Made by a program: the position numbers and the translations under genes. A stretch of DNA of 64,000 nt from an uncultured Rivibacter sp. (GTDB taxonomy: Bacteria > Pseudomonadota > Gammaproteobacteria > Burkholderiales > Burkholderiaceae): assembly GCA_946480925.1 (NCBI GenBank), contig CAMLLU010000029.1:1-64000 (forward strand), given 5' to 3'. Below are positions 43,837 to 54,751 of the stretch, one piece after another. The notes under the pieces are model-generated. The model was given only the letters and a program-made list of their open reading frames with translations. It searched no databases and was not told the origin of the DNA. Within the stretch, counting starts at the first letter, position 1. Each line of letters starts with the position of its first letter.

Positions 43837-45093
43837 TCAGGTTCCGCAGAAGGCGAAGTCGACCTCTGGCCGCCGACCGCCGATGATCTCGGCGAGTGCG
43901 CGGCCCGACCCGGTGCCGTGCGTCCAGCCGAGCGTGCCGTGGCCGGTGTTGAGGAACAGCTTGCCCAAGCGGCTGCGGCCGATGTACGGCACGTTCCCCG
44001 GCGTTGCCGGCCGCAGGCCGGCCCAGAAGCTCGCCAGCTCCGGCCGGCTCACGCCCGGGAAGATCTCCAGCGTGCGTTTGACGATCGCCTCGCAGCGCAC
44101 GCGGTTCAACGTGAGATCGTGCCCGTTCAACTCGGCCGTACCGGCAATGCGCAGCCGCTGGCCCAGGCGCGAGAACACGAGCTTGTATTCGTCGTCGGTG
44201 AGGCTCACCTGCGGCGCCCTTGCTTCGTCCAGCACCGGCAACGTCGCTGAATAGCCCTTGGCCGGATAGATCGACAGCGCAATGCCCAGCTGCCTCGCGA
44301 AATGCACGCTGTGGCTGCCCAAGGCCAGCACGTAGGCGTCGGCCGTGGCGAGCTCGTAGCGGCCGTCTTCGGCGGCGAACTCCACACCCGTCAACTCACC
44401 GCCGGCTTCATGCAGCCGCTGCACCCGCACGCCGTAGCGAAAGCGCACGCCGCGCCCCTCGCACAGCGCCGCAAGCCTCGTGGTGAACAGGTGCACGTCG
44501 CCCGATTCGTCTGCGCTCGTGTAGGTGGCGCCCGCCAGCTGCGGCGCGATGTGCGCCAGTGCTGGCTCGATGTGCACGATCTCGCTGCGATCGATCACGC
44601 GCCGTTCGCAGCCGAGCTCGCGCATGACGCGTGCAGGCTCCAGCGCTGCATCGAACTCCTGCTGGCTCGTGTAGTAGTGCAGGATGCCGCGCTCCAGGTG
44701 GTCGTACTGCATGCCGGTCTCGGCACGCAGCGCCTGCAGGCTGGCACGGCTGTAAGTGCCCAGGTTGAGCAGCTGCACCATGTTGTGCCGAGAGCGCGAA
44801 GGCAGGCACTCCAGCAGGAAGCGCAGACCCCAGCGCCATTGCGCCGGGTCGGCGCGCAGGCGAAACAGCAGTGGTGCATCTTCGCGGCCCAGCCACTTCA
44901 GCAGCTTCCACAGCGCGCTCGGGTTGGCCCAGGGTTCGGCATGGCTCACCGAGATCTGCCCACCATTGCCGAAGCTGGTTTCACGTGCGGCACCGGCATT
45001 GCGCTCGAGCACCGTGACTTCATGGCCCGCCTTGGCCAGGTACCACGCGGTGGAAACGCCGATCACGCCGGCGCCCAGGACGATGACTTTCAT
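43837..45093 (-). CDS. dadA: D-amino-acid dehydrogenase (DadA-type FAD oxidoreductase)
   Basis: A 418-residue flavoenzyme that deaminates D-amino acids and feeds electrons to the respiratory chain. The N-terminal dinucleotide motif is KVIVLGAGVIGVSTAWYLAK. FGNGGQISVSHAEPWANP matches DadA's conserved loop, and the C-terminal NTGHGTLGWTHGTGSGRALA completes the FAD site. It is preceded by a tandem glycine riboswitch and a hairpin, so expression should respond to glycine. This makes glycine or a glycine-linked compound a candidate substrate, although D-alanine is the usual one. Confidence 0.88.
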   Translation of the reverse strand: MKVIVLGAGVIGVSTAWYLAKAGHEVTVLERNAGAARETSFGNGGQISVSHAEPWANPSALWKLLKWLGREDAPLLFRLRADPAQWRWGLRFLLECLPSRSRHNMVQLLNLGTYSRASLQALRAETGMQYDHLERGILHYYTSQQEFDAALEPARVMRELGCERRVIDRSEIVHIEPALAHIAPQLAGATYTSADESGDVHLFTTRLAALCEGRGVRFRYGVRVQRLHEAGGELTGVEFAAEDGRYELATADAYVLALGSHSVHFARQLGIALSIYPAKGYSATLPVLDEARAPQVSLTDDEYKLVFSRLGQRLRIAGTAELNGHDLTLNRVRCEAIVKRTLEIFPGVSRPELASFWAGLRPATPGNVPYIGRSRLGKLFLNTGHGTLGWTHGTGSGRALAEIIGGRRPEVDFAFCGT

Positions 45094-45115
45094 CTTTCAG
45101 ACTCCAGGAAAGCAA

Positions 45116-45152
45116 AGGGCCGGCGACCGAATCTTCATCGGTCGCCGGCCCT
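45116..45152 (-). terminator. Hairpin between riboswitch and dadA (likely expression platform)
   Basis: On the reverse strand a perfect 15-bp stem, AGGGCCGGCGACCGA with its complement, closes a 7-base loop. It is followed by TTTGCTTT and then the dadA ribosome site. It directly follows the second aptamer. A terminator whose formation depends on glycine binding is the likely mechanism. The T run is short, so control of translation is also possible. Confidence 0.65.
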
Positions 45153-45358
45153 CACTGTCCTTTTGCCTGAGAGATTCGCCGCACGTCACCTCGACGGCTG
45201 CTTGCCCCTTCGGCGGCCGCCACGGCTACATGCGAAGCCGTGCGGCGCTCTCCAGTCGTTCTAAATCAGAAGGTCCAGTCATTGAAACCTGAGCGTTTTG
45301 AGGTGTACGCCTTCGGTAGGGTGCGACGGTCATCCAGCCAACACCGCTTCTCCTGGAC
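45153..45358 (-). promoter_or_regulatory. Tandem glycine riboswitch (gcvT type)
   Basis: Two aptamers on the reverse strand. Aptamer 1 (45358-45273) is closed by GTCCAG/CTGGAC and contains AGGAGAAGC and CCGAAGGCGTACACC. After a linker of about 14 bases, aptamer 2 (45259-45153) has GGAGAGCGCC, CCGAAGGGGCAAGC and the hallmark CTCTCAGGCAAAAGGACAG. This is the cooperative two-aptamer form typical of proteobacteria. The next gene downstream is dadA. Confidence 0.92.
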
Positions 45359-45368
45359 GGGGGGCAGC

Positions 45369-45827
45369 TTAACACCCGGGCTGGCCGCTCCTCGCCTCCT
45401 TGGCATCCTTGGGAATGGGCCTCGGCTTTCCTTCACGATCGATGGCCACGTAGGTGAGGTTGGCCTCGGTCACCTTCACCAGCTGCGGGGCGGCCGGGTC
45501 GCGCTGTGCATAGACCTCCACGTGCACGGTGATGGAGGTGTTGCCGATGCGCTCGATCTTCGAATAGAAGCTCAGCAGGTCGCCCACGGAAACCGCCTGC
45601 TTGAAGACGAACTGGTTGACGGCCACCGTGGTGATGCGTCCGCGCGAGATGCGCGCCGGCTGCACCGAACCCGCCAGGTCCACCTGCGCCATGATCCAGC
45701 CGCCGAAGATGTCGCCATTGCCGTTCGCGTCCGCGGGCATCGGCATCACTCGCATGACGAGCTCGGTGCCTTCCGGCAAACTGTCCGGCGTCAACAGCGC
45801 GGTGGTTGAAATCTCGGCCATACGCAT
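45369..45827 (-). CDS. Acyl-CoA thioesterase (hotdog fold, YciA-like)
   Basis: A 152-residue hotdog-fold thioesterase that hydrolyses acyl-CoA. ANGNGDIFGGWIMAQVDLAG is the catalytic helix with the conserved Asp, and VNQFVFKQAVSVGDLLSFYS and TSITVHVEVYAQR fit the YciA/acot family. I chose ATG 45827 behind GGGGAAG; 45821 is equally possible, and upstream codons belong to the divergent promoter. The gap to the ABC exporter gene is 34 bases. Confidence 0.9.
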   Translation of the reverse strand: MRMAEISTTALLTPDSLPEGTELVMRVMPMPADANGNGDIFGGWIMAQVDLAGSVQPARISRGRITTVAVNQFVFKQAVSVGDLLSFYSKIERIGNTSITVHVEVYAQRDPAAPQLVKVTEANLTYVAIDREGKPRPIPKDAKEARSGQPGC

Positions 45828-45861
45828 TACTTCCCCAAAACAACCTCGCGATTCTTTCACG

Positions 45862-47727
45862 ATGCGCCGTGTCGCCATGAGCCTGCCCGAGGGCGAGGCC
45901 GGTACTTCCGCACAAGCGTCGAAGCCCCGTTCCGACTGGGCCACGCTGCGCCGGCTGCTGCCTTACCTGTGGCACTACCGCCTGCGCGTGGGGGTGGCGT
46001 TGGCCTTCCTGGTGGCGGCCAAGCTGGCCAACGTGGGCGTGCCGGTGCTGCTGAAGAAGCTGGTCGATGCCCTGAGCATTTCGCCCGGCTCGGCGCAGGC
46101 GCTGCTGGTGGTGCCGGTGGGGCTGCTGGTGGCGTATGGTTTGCTGAGGCTGTCGACCTCGCTCTTCACCGAGCTGCGTGAACTCGTCTTCGCCAAGGCT
46201 ACCGAAGGTGCAGCGCGGCGCATCTCGCTGGAAACCTTCCAGCACCTGCATGCACTGAGCCTGCGCTTCCATCTCGAGCGGCAGACCGGCGGCATGACGC
46301 GCGACATCGAGCGCGGTACGCGCGCCGTGCACACGCTGATCTCTTATTCGCTCTACAGCATCTTCCCCACGCTCATTGAAGTGGGGTTGGTGCTCTCGCT
46401 GCTGGCCGTGCAGTTCGAACCGCTGTTCGCGTGGATCACCGTCGCAGCGCTGGTGCTCTACATCGCGTTCACGATCACGGTGACCGAATGGCGCACCCAG
46501 TTCCGCAAGCAGATGAACGAGCTCGACTCGAAGGCGCACACGCGCGCGATCGACTCGCTGCTGAACTATGAAACGGTCAAGTACTTCAACAACGAGGGCT
46601 TCGAGGCCCAGCGCTACGACGAAAGCCTGGAGCGACTTCGCAAGGCTGCATTGAAGTCGCAGACCACGCTGTCCATCCTCAACACCGGGCAGCAGCTCAT
46701 CATCGCCACCGCGCTGATCGCGATGCTGTGGCGTGCCACCGAAGGCGTGGTGGCCGGCACGCTGACGCTGGGCGACCTGGTGATGATCAACGCCTTCATG
46801 ATCCAGCTCTACATCCCGCTCAACTTCCTGGGGGTGATCTACCGCGAGATCAAGCAGGCCTTGACCGATCTCGAGAAGATGTTCGGCCTGCTGGAGCGCG
46901 AACGCGAGGTGGCCGACAAGCCGGGCGCGACGGACTTGCAGATCGACGGCGCCACGCTGCGCTTCGAGCACGTGGACTTCGCCTACGAGTGCGACCGGCC
47001 CATCCTGCACGACGTGAGCTTCGAGATTCCCGCCGGCAAGAAGGTGGCGGTGGTGGGGCCGTCGGGATCCGGCAAGTCGACGCTGGCGCGGCTCTTGTTC
47101 CGCTTCTACGACGTGCAAGGCGGCCGCATCACCATCGACGGGCAGGACATCCGCGACGTCACGCAATCCAGCGTGCGCCGGGCGATCGGCATCGTGCCGC
47201 AGGACACCGTGCTGTTCAACGACACCGTCGAATACAACATCGCCTATGGCCGCCCCGGGACCACGCGCGAAGAAGTCGAGGCGGCGGCCAAGGCCGCGCA
47301 CATCCACGGCTTCATCGCTTCCACGCCCAAGGATTACGACACCATCGTCGGCGAGCGTGGGCTCAAGCTTTCAGGTGGCGAGAAGCAGCGGGTGGCCATT
47401 GCCCGCACGCTGCTGAAGAACCCGCCGATCCTCGTGTTCGACGAGGCCACGTCGGCACTCGATTCAGCCAACGAGCGGGCCATCCAGGCCGAGCTGCAAT
47501 CGGCTGCGCGCAACAAGACGGCGCTGGTGATCGCGCATCGGCTCTCGACGGTGGTCGATGCGCACGAGATCCTGGTCATGGAGGCAGGCCGCATCATCGA
47601 ACGCGGCAGCCATGCGAACCTGCTGGCCCGCAATGGGCGTTATGCCCAGATGTGGCGACTGCAGGAAGCAGGGACCCCTGCCGCTGCAGCCAGCACGGCG
47701 ATCGCCGCCGCAACACCGCCGCTGTAG
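45862..47727 (+). CDS. Atm1-type ABC exporter (ATP-binding/permease)
   Basis: A 621-residue half-transporter. Six membrane helices (about 40-330) include LSLRFHLERQTGGMTRDIER and LLNYETVKYFNNEGFEAQRY, hallmarks of the ATM1/HMT1 group. The ATPase has Walker [10 protein letters not shown], signature LSGGEKQRVAIA and Walker B ILVFDEATSALD. Bacterial members export glutathione-linked metals or persulfides. ATG 45862 begins MRRVAMSL; 45877 is an alternative. Earlier in-frame codons overlap the divergent thioesterase. Confidence 0.92.
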   Translation: MRRVAMSLPEGEAGTSAQASKPRSDWATLRRLLPYLWHYRLRVGVALAFLVAAKLANVGVPVLLKKLVDALSISPGSAQALLVVPVGLLVAYGLLRLSTSLFTELRELVFAKATEGAARRISLETFQHLHALSLRFHLERQTGGMTRDIERGTRAVHTLISYSLYSIFPTLIEVGLVLSLLAVQFEPLFAWITVAALVLYIAFTITVTEWRTQFRKQMNELDSKAHTRAIDSLLNYETVKYFNNEGFEAQRYDESLERLRKAALKSQTTLSILNTGQQLIIATALIAMLWRATEGVVAGTLTLGDLVMINAFMIQLYIPLNFLGVIYREIKQALTDLEKMFGLLEREREVADKPGATDLQIDGATLRFEHVDFAYECDRPILHDVSFEIPAGKKVAVVGPSGSGKSTLARLLFRFYDVQGGRITIDGQDIRDVTQSSVRRAIGIVPQDTVLFNDTVEYNIAYGRPGTTREEVEAAAKAAHIHGFIASTPKDYDTIVGERGLKLSGGEKQRVAIARTLLKNPPILVFDEATSALDSANERAIQAELQSAARNKTALVIAHRLSTVVDAHEILVMEAGRIIERGSHANLLARNGRYAQMWRLQEAGTPAAAASTAIAAATPPL

Positions 47728-47749
47728 CAGCGCCGCGGCGGCAGGCCGA

Positions 47750-47929
47750 TCACTCCTGCGGATCAGTGGGAGCCTGCGGTGCTGCCTCAGGTGGCTGCCC
47801 GTCCTCGGTTGCGGAGCCCTCGGGGCCTTCGCTGGAGCGTTCAGCCTTGCGCTTGAGCTTCTCTTCCTTTTTCTTCTTCTTGGCGAGTTCGCGTTGGCGC
47901 TTTTCGTAGGAATAGTTAGGGGTGGCCAA
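47750..47929 (-). CDS. Small Lys/Glu-rich conserved protein
   Basis: A 59-residue protein starting at TTG 47929 behind AAAGGA. It begins ATPNYSYEKRQRELAKKKKK, then EEKLKRKAERSS, and ends in an acidic Pro/Ala/Gln tail. I recall short proteins with the NYSYEKRQRELAKKKKKEEK start as conserved and unnamed in betaproteobacteria. The charged helix suggests nucleic-acid or ribosome contact, which is inference. It is convergent with the Atm1-type gene. Confidence 0.65.
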   Translation of the reverse strand: MATPNYSYEKRQRELAKKKKKEEKLKRKAERSSEGPEGSATEDGQPPEAAPQAPTDPQE

Positions 47930-48068
47930 TGGGCGATCCTTTCAGGTGAAAGCGCGGAAATTCAGCGCATGGTAGCCGGTTGATCGCGGTGCCTCTATCG
48001 GGAATGGTCCAATGGGCGTGTCTGTGGACTCCAGCGACCGGCTCATTCACCCCTCATCCAGTTTCTTC

Positions 48069-48629
48069 ATGGCTCTCAAGGCAACCATCTACAAGGCCGA
48101 TCTGCAGATCGCCGACATGGACCGCGGCTACTACGGCGACCATGCGCTCACCATCGCCCAGCACCCGTCGGAAAACGATGAACGGCTGATGGTGCGCGTA
48201 CTGGCCTACGCGCTGTTCGCGGCGGGCGACGACGAACATCCGCTTTCGTTCGGCAACGGCATGACCGACAACGACGAGCCGGACCTGTACCGCCGCAATC
48301 TCGTCGACGAGATCGAGCTGTGGATCGACGTGGGCCAGCCCGACGAGAAGCTGCTGCGCAAGGCACACCACCGCACGCGCGAGCTGGTGCTCATCACCTT
48401 CGGGCGGGTGGCCGAAATATGGTGGGAGCAGAACCGCCGCGAGCTGGAGAAGCTGGAGAGGCTGCGCGTGCTGCACCTGGCCGAAGACCACAGCAAGGCG
48501 CTCGCCGCGCTGGCCAAGCGCACGATGCGCCTGCAGGTCACGGTGCAGGACGGGCAGATCTGGATCGGTGGAGACGGCGACGACTCGGTGAGCGTGGAGC
48601 TGGCGGAATGGAAGGCGGGCAAGGCCTGA
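48069..48629 (+). CDS. yaeQ: YaeQ family protein
   Basis: A 186-residue cytoplasmic protein. The N-terminal MALKATIYKADLQIADMDRG and the later DLYRRNLVDEIELWIDVGQP are family hallmarks. YaeQ has a PD-(D/E)xK nuclease-like fold and was linked to transcription elongation, but its role remains uncertain. ATG 48069 gives the conserved start. Confidence 0.9.
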   Translation: MALKATIYKADLQIADMDRGYYGDHALTIAQHPSENDERLMVRVLAYALFAAGDDEHPLSFGNGMTDNDEPDLYRRNLVDEIELWIDVGQPDEKLLRKAHHRTRELVLITFGRVAEIWWEQNRRELEKLERLRVLHLAEDHSKALAALAKRTMRLQVTVQDGQIWIGGDGDDSVSVELAEWKAGKA

Positions 48630-48665
48630 ACGTGGGCCGCAAACCCGCTAGTTACACTTGCCGGC

Positions 48666-49589
48666 GTGGAAACCAAGTGGTTAGAAGACTTCGTCAGCCT
48701 CGCTGAAACGCGCAGCTTCTCGCGCTCCGCTCAGCTGCGGCACGTCACACAACCGGCGTTTTCGCGCCGCATCCAGGCGCTCGAAGCCTGGGCCGGCGCC
48801 GATCTCGTAGACCGTTCGTCCTATCCCACGCGACTCACGCCCGCCGGTGAAACCTTTCTGGCCCAGGCGCTGGAGATTCTGGGCAACCTGCAGGCCACGC
48901 GCAACATGATGCGCAGCCACCAGGTGGCCGGGCAGGACATGATCGAGTTCGCGGTGCCGCACACGCTGGCATTCGCGTTCTTTCCGCATTGGCTGCTGGG
49001 CTTGAAGCGCGACTTCGGCCCGGTGAAGACGCGGCTCATCGCGCTGAACGTGCATGACGCGGTGATGCGGCTGGCCGAGGGCAGCTGCGACCTGCTGATC
49101 GCCTACCACCACCCGTCGCAGCCGCTGCAGCTCAACCCCGAGCGCTACGAGATGCTGAGCCTCGGCCACGAAACCCTGGCGCCTTATGCCAAGGCCAATG
49201 CCGACGGCGCGCCGCTGTTCCGCCTGCCGGGGCGGCCGGGCGAGCGTATTCCCTTTCTCAGCTATGCCAGCGGTGCCTATCTCGGTCGCCTGGTCGAGCT
49301 GATCATCAAGCAGGCGGAGCCTGCGCTGCAGCTCGAGCCGATCTACGAAACCGACATGGCCGAAGGCCTGAAGGCAATGGCGCTCGAAGGCCACGGACTG
49401 GCCTTCCTGCCGGTGAGCTCGGTGAAGAAGGAGCTGCGCAGCCGCAAGCTGGTGAGCGCCGTCCACGATGGTGTGGGCTTCGACGTGACGATGGAAGTGC
49501 GCATCTATCGTGAGCGCCCCGAGACTTCCCGCCACAGCAAGCCCGGCGTGCAGGCGCTGTGGGACTTTCTGCGCAACGTGCCGCACTGA
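48666..49589 (+). CDS. LysR-family transcriptional regulator
   Basis: A 307-residue regulator starting at GTG 48666. The helix-turn-helix reads ETKWLEDFVSLAETRSFSRS and LRHVTQPAFSRRIQALEAW. The effector domain spans about 90-290. It precedes the aspartase gene by 134 bases on the same strand, so it probably regulates aspartate/glutamate catabolism or the adjacent importer. Confidence 0.9.
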   Translation: METKWLEDFVSLAETRSFSRSAQLRHVTQPAFSRRIQALEAWAGADLVDRSSYPTRLTPAGETFLAQALEILGNLQATRNMMRSHQVAGQDMIEFAVPHTLAFAFFPHWLLGLKRDFGPVKTRLIALNVHDAVMRLAEGSCDLLIAYHHPSQPLQLNPERYEMLSLGHETLAPYAKANADGAPLFRLPGRPGERIPFLSYASGAYLGRLVELIIKQAEPALQLEPIYETDMAEGLKAMALEGHGLAFLPVSSVKKELRSRKLVSAVHDGVGFDVTMEVRIYRERPETSRHSKPGVQALWDFLRNVPH

Positions 49590-49723
49590 GCTCCGCTTCA
49601 ACGTTATAGGGTTTACCCGCAGCGGTCATGCGCTGCTTGCATGACGCCTCGTTCAAACAGCATTGGCCGCTGCCTGGCGCGGTGCGTACAGTCCGCCGCC
49701 AGTTACAACGAGGTGACAGGTTC

Positions 49724-51160
<1,437 letters not shown>

Positions 51161-51205
51161 GTTCTGCTCCAATGCGCAGCTGTTTCGATGCATGGAGCAG
51201 TTCAA

Positions 51206-52090
51206 ATGCATATCTCTCGTTGGGGCGTCGCGGCAGTACTCGCGGCAATGGCTTGCGCAGTGCACGCGGGCCCGGTGACCGACCGCCTCAAGGCCGGCGG
51301 CAAGCTCGTCATCGCACACCGGGAATCCTCGGTGCCGTTTTCCTATCTCGATGCGGACAAGCGCCCGGTGGGCTACGCAGTGGACCTCTGCCTGAAGGTG
51401 GCCGAAACCGTGCGCAAGCAGCTGCACCTGCCGGCGCTGGCCGTCGAGTTCAAGATGGTGACACCGGCCAACCGCATCGACACCGTCGCGAAGCACGAGG
51501 CCGACATGGAGTGCGGCTCCACCACCAACAACGCGGAGCGGCGCCAGAAGGTGGCCTTCACCGTGCCGCACTACATCACCGGTGCGCGCTACATGGTGCG
51601 CGCCGACAGCCGCATCGACGACCTGGCCGGCTTCGAGGGCAAGAAGCTCGTCTCCAGCAAGGGCACCACGCCGCTGAAGGCGGTGGAAGCTGCCAACCGC
51701 GAGCGGCTGCTGCGCATCAGCGTGGTCGAAGCACCCGACCATGCCAAGGCGGTCGAAATGGTCGAGTCGGGTGAGGTGGAAGGCTTCGTGATGGACGACG
51801 TGCTGCTGTACGGCCTCATTGCAGGTCGGCCGGACCCGAGCAAGCTCAAAGTGGTGGGCAAGTTCCTCACGATCGAACCCCTGGCCATCATGCTTCCGAA
51901 GGACGATCCGGAATTCAAGAAGATCGTCGATGACGAGATGAAGCGCCTCATCACCAGCCGCGAGGCGCATGGCATCTACGAGCGTTGGTTCATGAAGCCC
52001 ATTCCACCCAAGAACAATGCACTCAACCTGCCGATGAGCTACCTGCTCAAGGACTTCTGGAAGTACCCGAGCGACCAAGTGCCTTATTGA
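51206..52090 (+). CDS. Amino-acid ABC transporter substrate-binding protein (first paralogue)
   Basis: A 294-residue periplasmic binding protein with signal peptide MHISRWGVAAVLAAMACAVHA. GKLVIAHRESSVPFSYLD, VGYAVDLCLKVAE and ADMECGSTTNNAERRQKVAF are typical of the glutamate/aspartate (GltI) family. ATG 51206 is preferred because GGAG lies nine bases upstream; 51188 is in frame. It follows aspA and precedes a second, related binding protein. The 191-base gap 52091-52281 holds a 9-bp tandem repeat (GATCCATTT twice) and probably the promoter of the second gene. Confidence 0.88.
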   Translation: MHISRWGVAAVLAAMACAVHAGPVTDRLKAGGKLVIAHRESSVPFSYLDADKRPVGYAVDLCLKVAETVRKQLHLPALAVEFKMVTPANRIDTVAKHEADMECGSTTNNAERRQKVAFTVPHYITGARYMVRADSRIDDLAGFEGKKLVSSKGTTPLKAVEAANRERLLRISVVEAPDHAKAVEMVESGEVEGFVMDDVLLYGLIAGRPDPSKLKVVGKFLTIEPLAIMLPKDDPEFKKIVDDEMKRLITSREAHGIYERWFMKPIPPKNNALNLPMSYLLKDFWKYPSDQVPY

Positions 52091-52281
52091 TCCATTTGAT
52101 CCATTTGCCGTAGCGCCTGTGGCGCTTCCCCGGGGGGCGTCACCAGTGAGGGCTGGTGCATCAGGGGCGCGGAGGGCGGCTTGAATGCCGATCCCGGAGG
52201 GGCCTAAGTGATTCCACTTAATCCCCTGTCCCTAGAATCCCCGTTGTTTCTTCACCCAACATATCCACTGAAGGAGCTCTC

Positions 52282-53184
52282 ATGAAGAAAACCCTGTTGG
52301 CCCTGGCTGTTGCTGCCGTTGCCACGAGCACGGCCTATGCGCAAGCCACCGACACGCTGAAGAAGATCAAGGACGCTGGCTCGATCACCATCGGCACGCG
52401 CGAGTCCTCGGGTGCTCTGGCTTACACGCTGGGTGACGGCAAATACGTGGGCTTCCACACCGAGATGGCGAACCGCATCGTTGCCGACCTGCAGAAGAAG
52501 CTGGGCCTGGCCAAGCTCGACATCAAGTACCAGCCGGTCACGTCGCAGAACCGTATTCCGCTGGTGCAGAACGGTACCGTCGACCTCGAGTGCGGCTCGA
52601 CCACCAACAACGCCACCCGCCAGAAGGACGTGGCCTTTGCCGTGACGACCTACGTCGAGGAAGTCCGCATCGCCACGAAGGCCAACTCCGGCATCAACAG
52701 CGTCAAGGACCTGGCCGGCAAGACCATCGCCACCACCACCGGTACGACCTCGGTGCAGACGCTGCGCAAGCACGAGCGTGCCGCGGGCGTGGACTTCAAG
52801 GAAGTGTTCGGCAAGGACCACGCCGACAGCTTCCTGTTGCTCGAATCCGGCCGCGCCGACGCCTTCGTGATGGACGGCCAGATCCTGGCCGGCAACATCT
52901 CCAAGTCCAAGAACCCGGCCGAGTTCAAGGTCGTGGGTGAAGTACTGTCGGTGGAACCGATCGCCTGCATGATGCGCAAGGACGACGCGGCCTTCAAGAC
53001 CGCGGTGGACGACAGCATCAAGGGCATGATCAAGAGCGGCGATCTGGCCAAGCTGTACGACAAGTGGTTCATGCAGCCCATCCCGCCCGCGAACGTGAAG
53101 GTCGGCCTGCCGCTGTCGGAAGCCACCAAGGCGGCCTGGGCGAACCCGAACGACAAGCCGATGGAAGACTACGCCAAGAAGTAA
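52282..53184 (+). CDS. gltI: Glutamate/aspartate ABC transporter substrate-binding protein
   Basis: A 300-residue periplasmic protein with signal peptide ending TAYAQA (about 22). SITIGTRESSGALAYTLGDG, VGFHTEMANRIVADLQKKL and VDLECGSTTNNATRQKDVAF match GltI, with the conserved Arg and Ser/Thr ligands. AAGGAG precedes the ATG. It is followed by the two permeases and ATPase of the same importer. It shares motif after motif with the protein at 51206. Confidence 0.9.
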   Translation: MKKTLLALAVAAVATSTAYAQATDTLKKIKDAGSITIGTRESSGALAYTLGDGKYVGFHTEMANRIVADLQKKLGLAKLDIKYQPVTSQNRIPLVQNGTVDLECGSTTNNATRQKDVAFAVTTYVEEVRIATKANSGINSVKDLAGKTIATTTGTTSVQTLRKHERAAGVDFKEVFGKDHADSFLLLESGRADAFVMDGQILAGNISKSKNPAEFKVVGEVLSVEPIACMMRKDDAAFKTAVDDSIKGMIKSGDLAKLYDKWFMQPIPPANVKVGLPLSEATKAAWANPNDKPMEDYAKK

Positions 53185-53326
53185 GCGGCGTCGGCTGCGC
53201 ATTGTGCGCGTAAGCCCTGACGACTTTGGCTCAGGGCTTGCTTAAGCTCCTTGACGCGGCGGCATCGGCCGCCGCGTCCCTTTTCTACCCACCCGACGAC
53301 AACTCGACAAACGACGGAGGCGGCCC

Positions 53327-54070
53327 TTGGGCAGTTGGGATTGGCAGGTGTTCTGCAGGGACACCATTACTAGTGAGCAGGTGTCACGCTGCTTCGGCAG
53401 CGGCGGCGACATTACCTACCTCGACTGGATGTTGTCGGCCTGGGGATGGACGCTGTCCGTCTCGGGGCTGGCCTTGATCGTGGCGCTGTTGGTGGGATCG
53501 CTCATGGGCATCCTGCGCACCACTCCGAACAAATGGCTCGTCCTCCTCGGCGATGCCTGGACGGAGCTGTTCCGCAACGTTCCGCTGCTGGTGCAGATCT
53601 TCCTCTGGTACCACGTGATCCCGGCGATCTTCGTGTCGCTGCGCGACGTGCCGAGCTTCCTGCTGGTGGTCTTCGCGCTGGGCTTTTTCACCTCGGCGCG
53701 CGTATCCGAGCAGGTGCGTGCCGGCATCCAGAGCCTGCCGCGCGGCCAGCGTTACGCGGGCCTGGCCATCGGCCTCACGCTGCCGCAGACCTATCGCTAC
53801 GTGCTGCTGCCGATGGCGTTCCGCATCGTCATCCCGCCGCTCACGTCGGAATCGATGAACATCATCAAGAACTCGTCGGCTGCGTTCGCGGTGAGCATCG
53901 CTGAACTCACGATGTTCGCGATGCAGGCGCAGGAAGAGACTTCGCGCGGCATCGAGGTCTACCTGGCGGTGTCGCTGCTGTACTTCGTGTCGGCCTTCGC
54001 GGTCAACCGCGTGGCGGTGTTCATCGAGCGCAAGCTCCAGGTGCCCGGAATGATCGGGGGTGGCAAATGA
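53327..54070 (+). CDS. gltJ: Glutamate/aspartate ABC transporter permease GltJ
   Basis: A 247-residue inner-membrane permease of the polar amino-acid (HisMQ) family. The ATPase-contact loop reads [39 protein letters not shown] is family-typical. The start is TTG 53327 behind GGAGG, giving [10 protein letters not shown], the usual GltJ start. It overlaps gltK by four bases. Confidence 0.9.
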   Translation: MGSWDWQVFCRDTITSEQVSRCFGSGGDITYLDWMLSAWGWTLSVSGLALIVALLVGSLMGILRTTPNKWLVLLGDAWTELFRNVPLLVQIFLWYHVIPAIFVSLRDVPSFLLVVFALGFFTSARVSEQVRAGIQSLPRGQRYAGLAIGLTLPQTYRYVLLPMAFRIVIPPLTSESMNIIKNSSAAFAVSIAELTMFAMQAQEETSRGIEVYLAVSLLYFVSAFAVNRVAVFIERKLQVPGMIGGGK

Positions 54071-54738
54071 TGCTCAACCTCGACTTCGGCTTCCTCAACT
54101 GGGCCGTCATCCAGAGCTTCATCCTCAAGGGACTGTTCTTCTCGGTGCAGCTCACCATCGTGGCGATGATCGGCGGCATCGTGCTGGGCACGCTGCTGGC
54201 GCTGATGCGCCTGTCGGGCAAGCCCTGGCTCGTGATGCCGGCCGCGGCCTACGTGAACACCATGCGCAGCGTGCCACTGGTCATGGTGATCCTGTGGTTC
54301 TTCCTGCTGATTCCCATGCTCATCGGCCGCCCGCTGGGTGCCGAGGTGTCGGCCATCATCACGTTCACGCTGTTCGAGGCCGCCTACTACTCCGAGATCA
54401 TGCGCGCCGGCATTCAGAGCGTGCCGCGCGGGCAGGTGTATGCAGGCTACGCGGTGGGCATGAACTACCGGCAGACCATGCAGCTGGTGGTGCTGCCGCA
54501 GGCCTTCCGCAACATGCTGCCGGTGCTGCTCACGCAGACCATCATCCTGTTCCAGGACACCTCGCTGGTCTACGCCATCGGCGCCTATGACCTGCTCAAG
54601 GGCTTCGACCTCACGGCCAAGAACCTGAACCGGCCGGTCGAGAGCTACCTGATCGCAGCCGTCGTCTACTTCGTCATCTGCTTCAGCCTGTCCATGCTCG
54701 TCAAGCGCCTGCAGAAAAAGATCGCCATCATTCGCTAA
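54067..54738 (+). CDS. gltK: Glutamate/aspartate ABC transporter permease GltK
   Basis: A 223-residue partner permease. FDFGFLNW-like [20 protein letters not shown] begins it, with [18 protein letters not shown] and the contact loop [20 protein letters not shown]. It ends RLQKKIAI, as in GltK. It overlaps gltJ (ATGA). Confidence 0.92.
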   Translation: MMLNLDFGFLNWAVIQSFILKGLFFSVQLTIVAMIGGIVLGTLLALMRLSGKPWLVMPAAAYVNTMRSVPLVMVILWFFLLIPMLIGRPLGAEVSAIITFTLFEAAYYSEIMRAGIQSVPRGQVYAGYAVGMNYRQTMQLVVLPQAFRNMLPVLLTQTIILFQDTSLVYAIGAYDLLKGFDLTAKNLNRPVESYLIAAVVYFVICFSLSMLVKRLQKKIAIIR

Positions 54739-54751
54739 GAAGGACCTCACC

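Noticed and set aside
52089..52106. GATCCATTT tandem repeat after the first binding protein
   Set aside because: Two 9-bp copies only, with no further structure; probably slippage.
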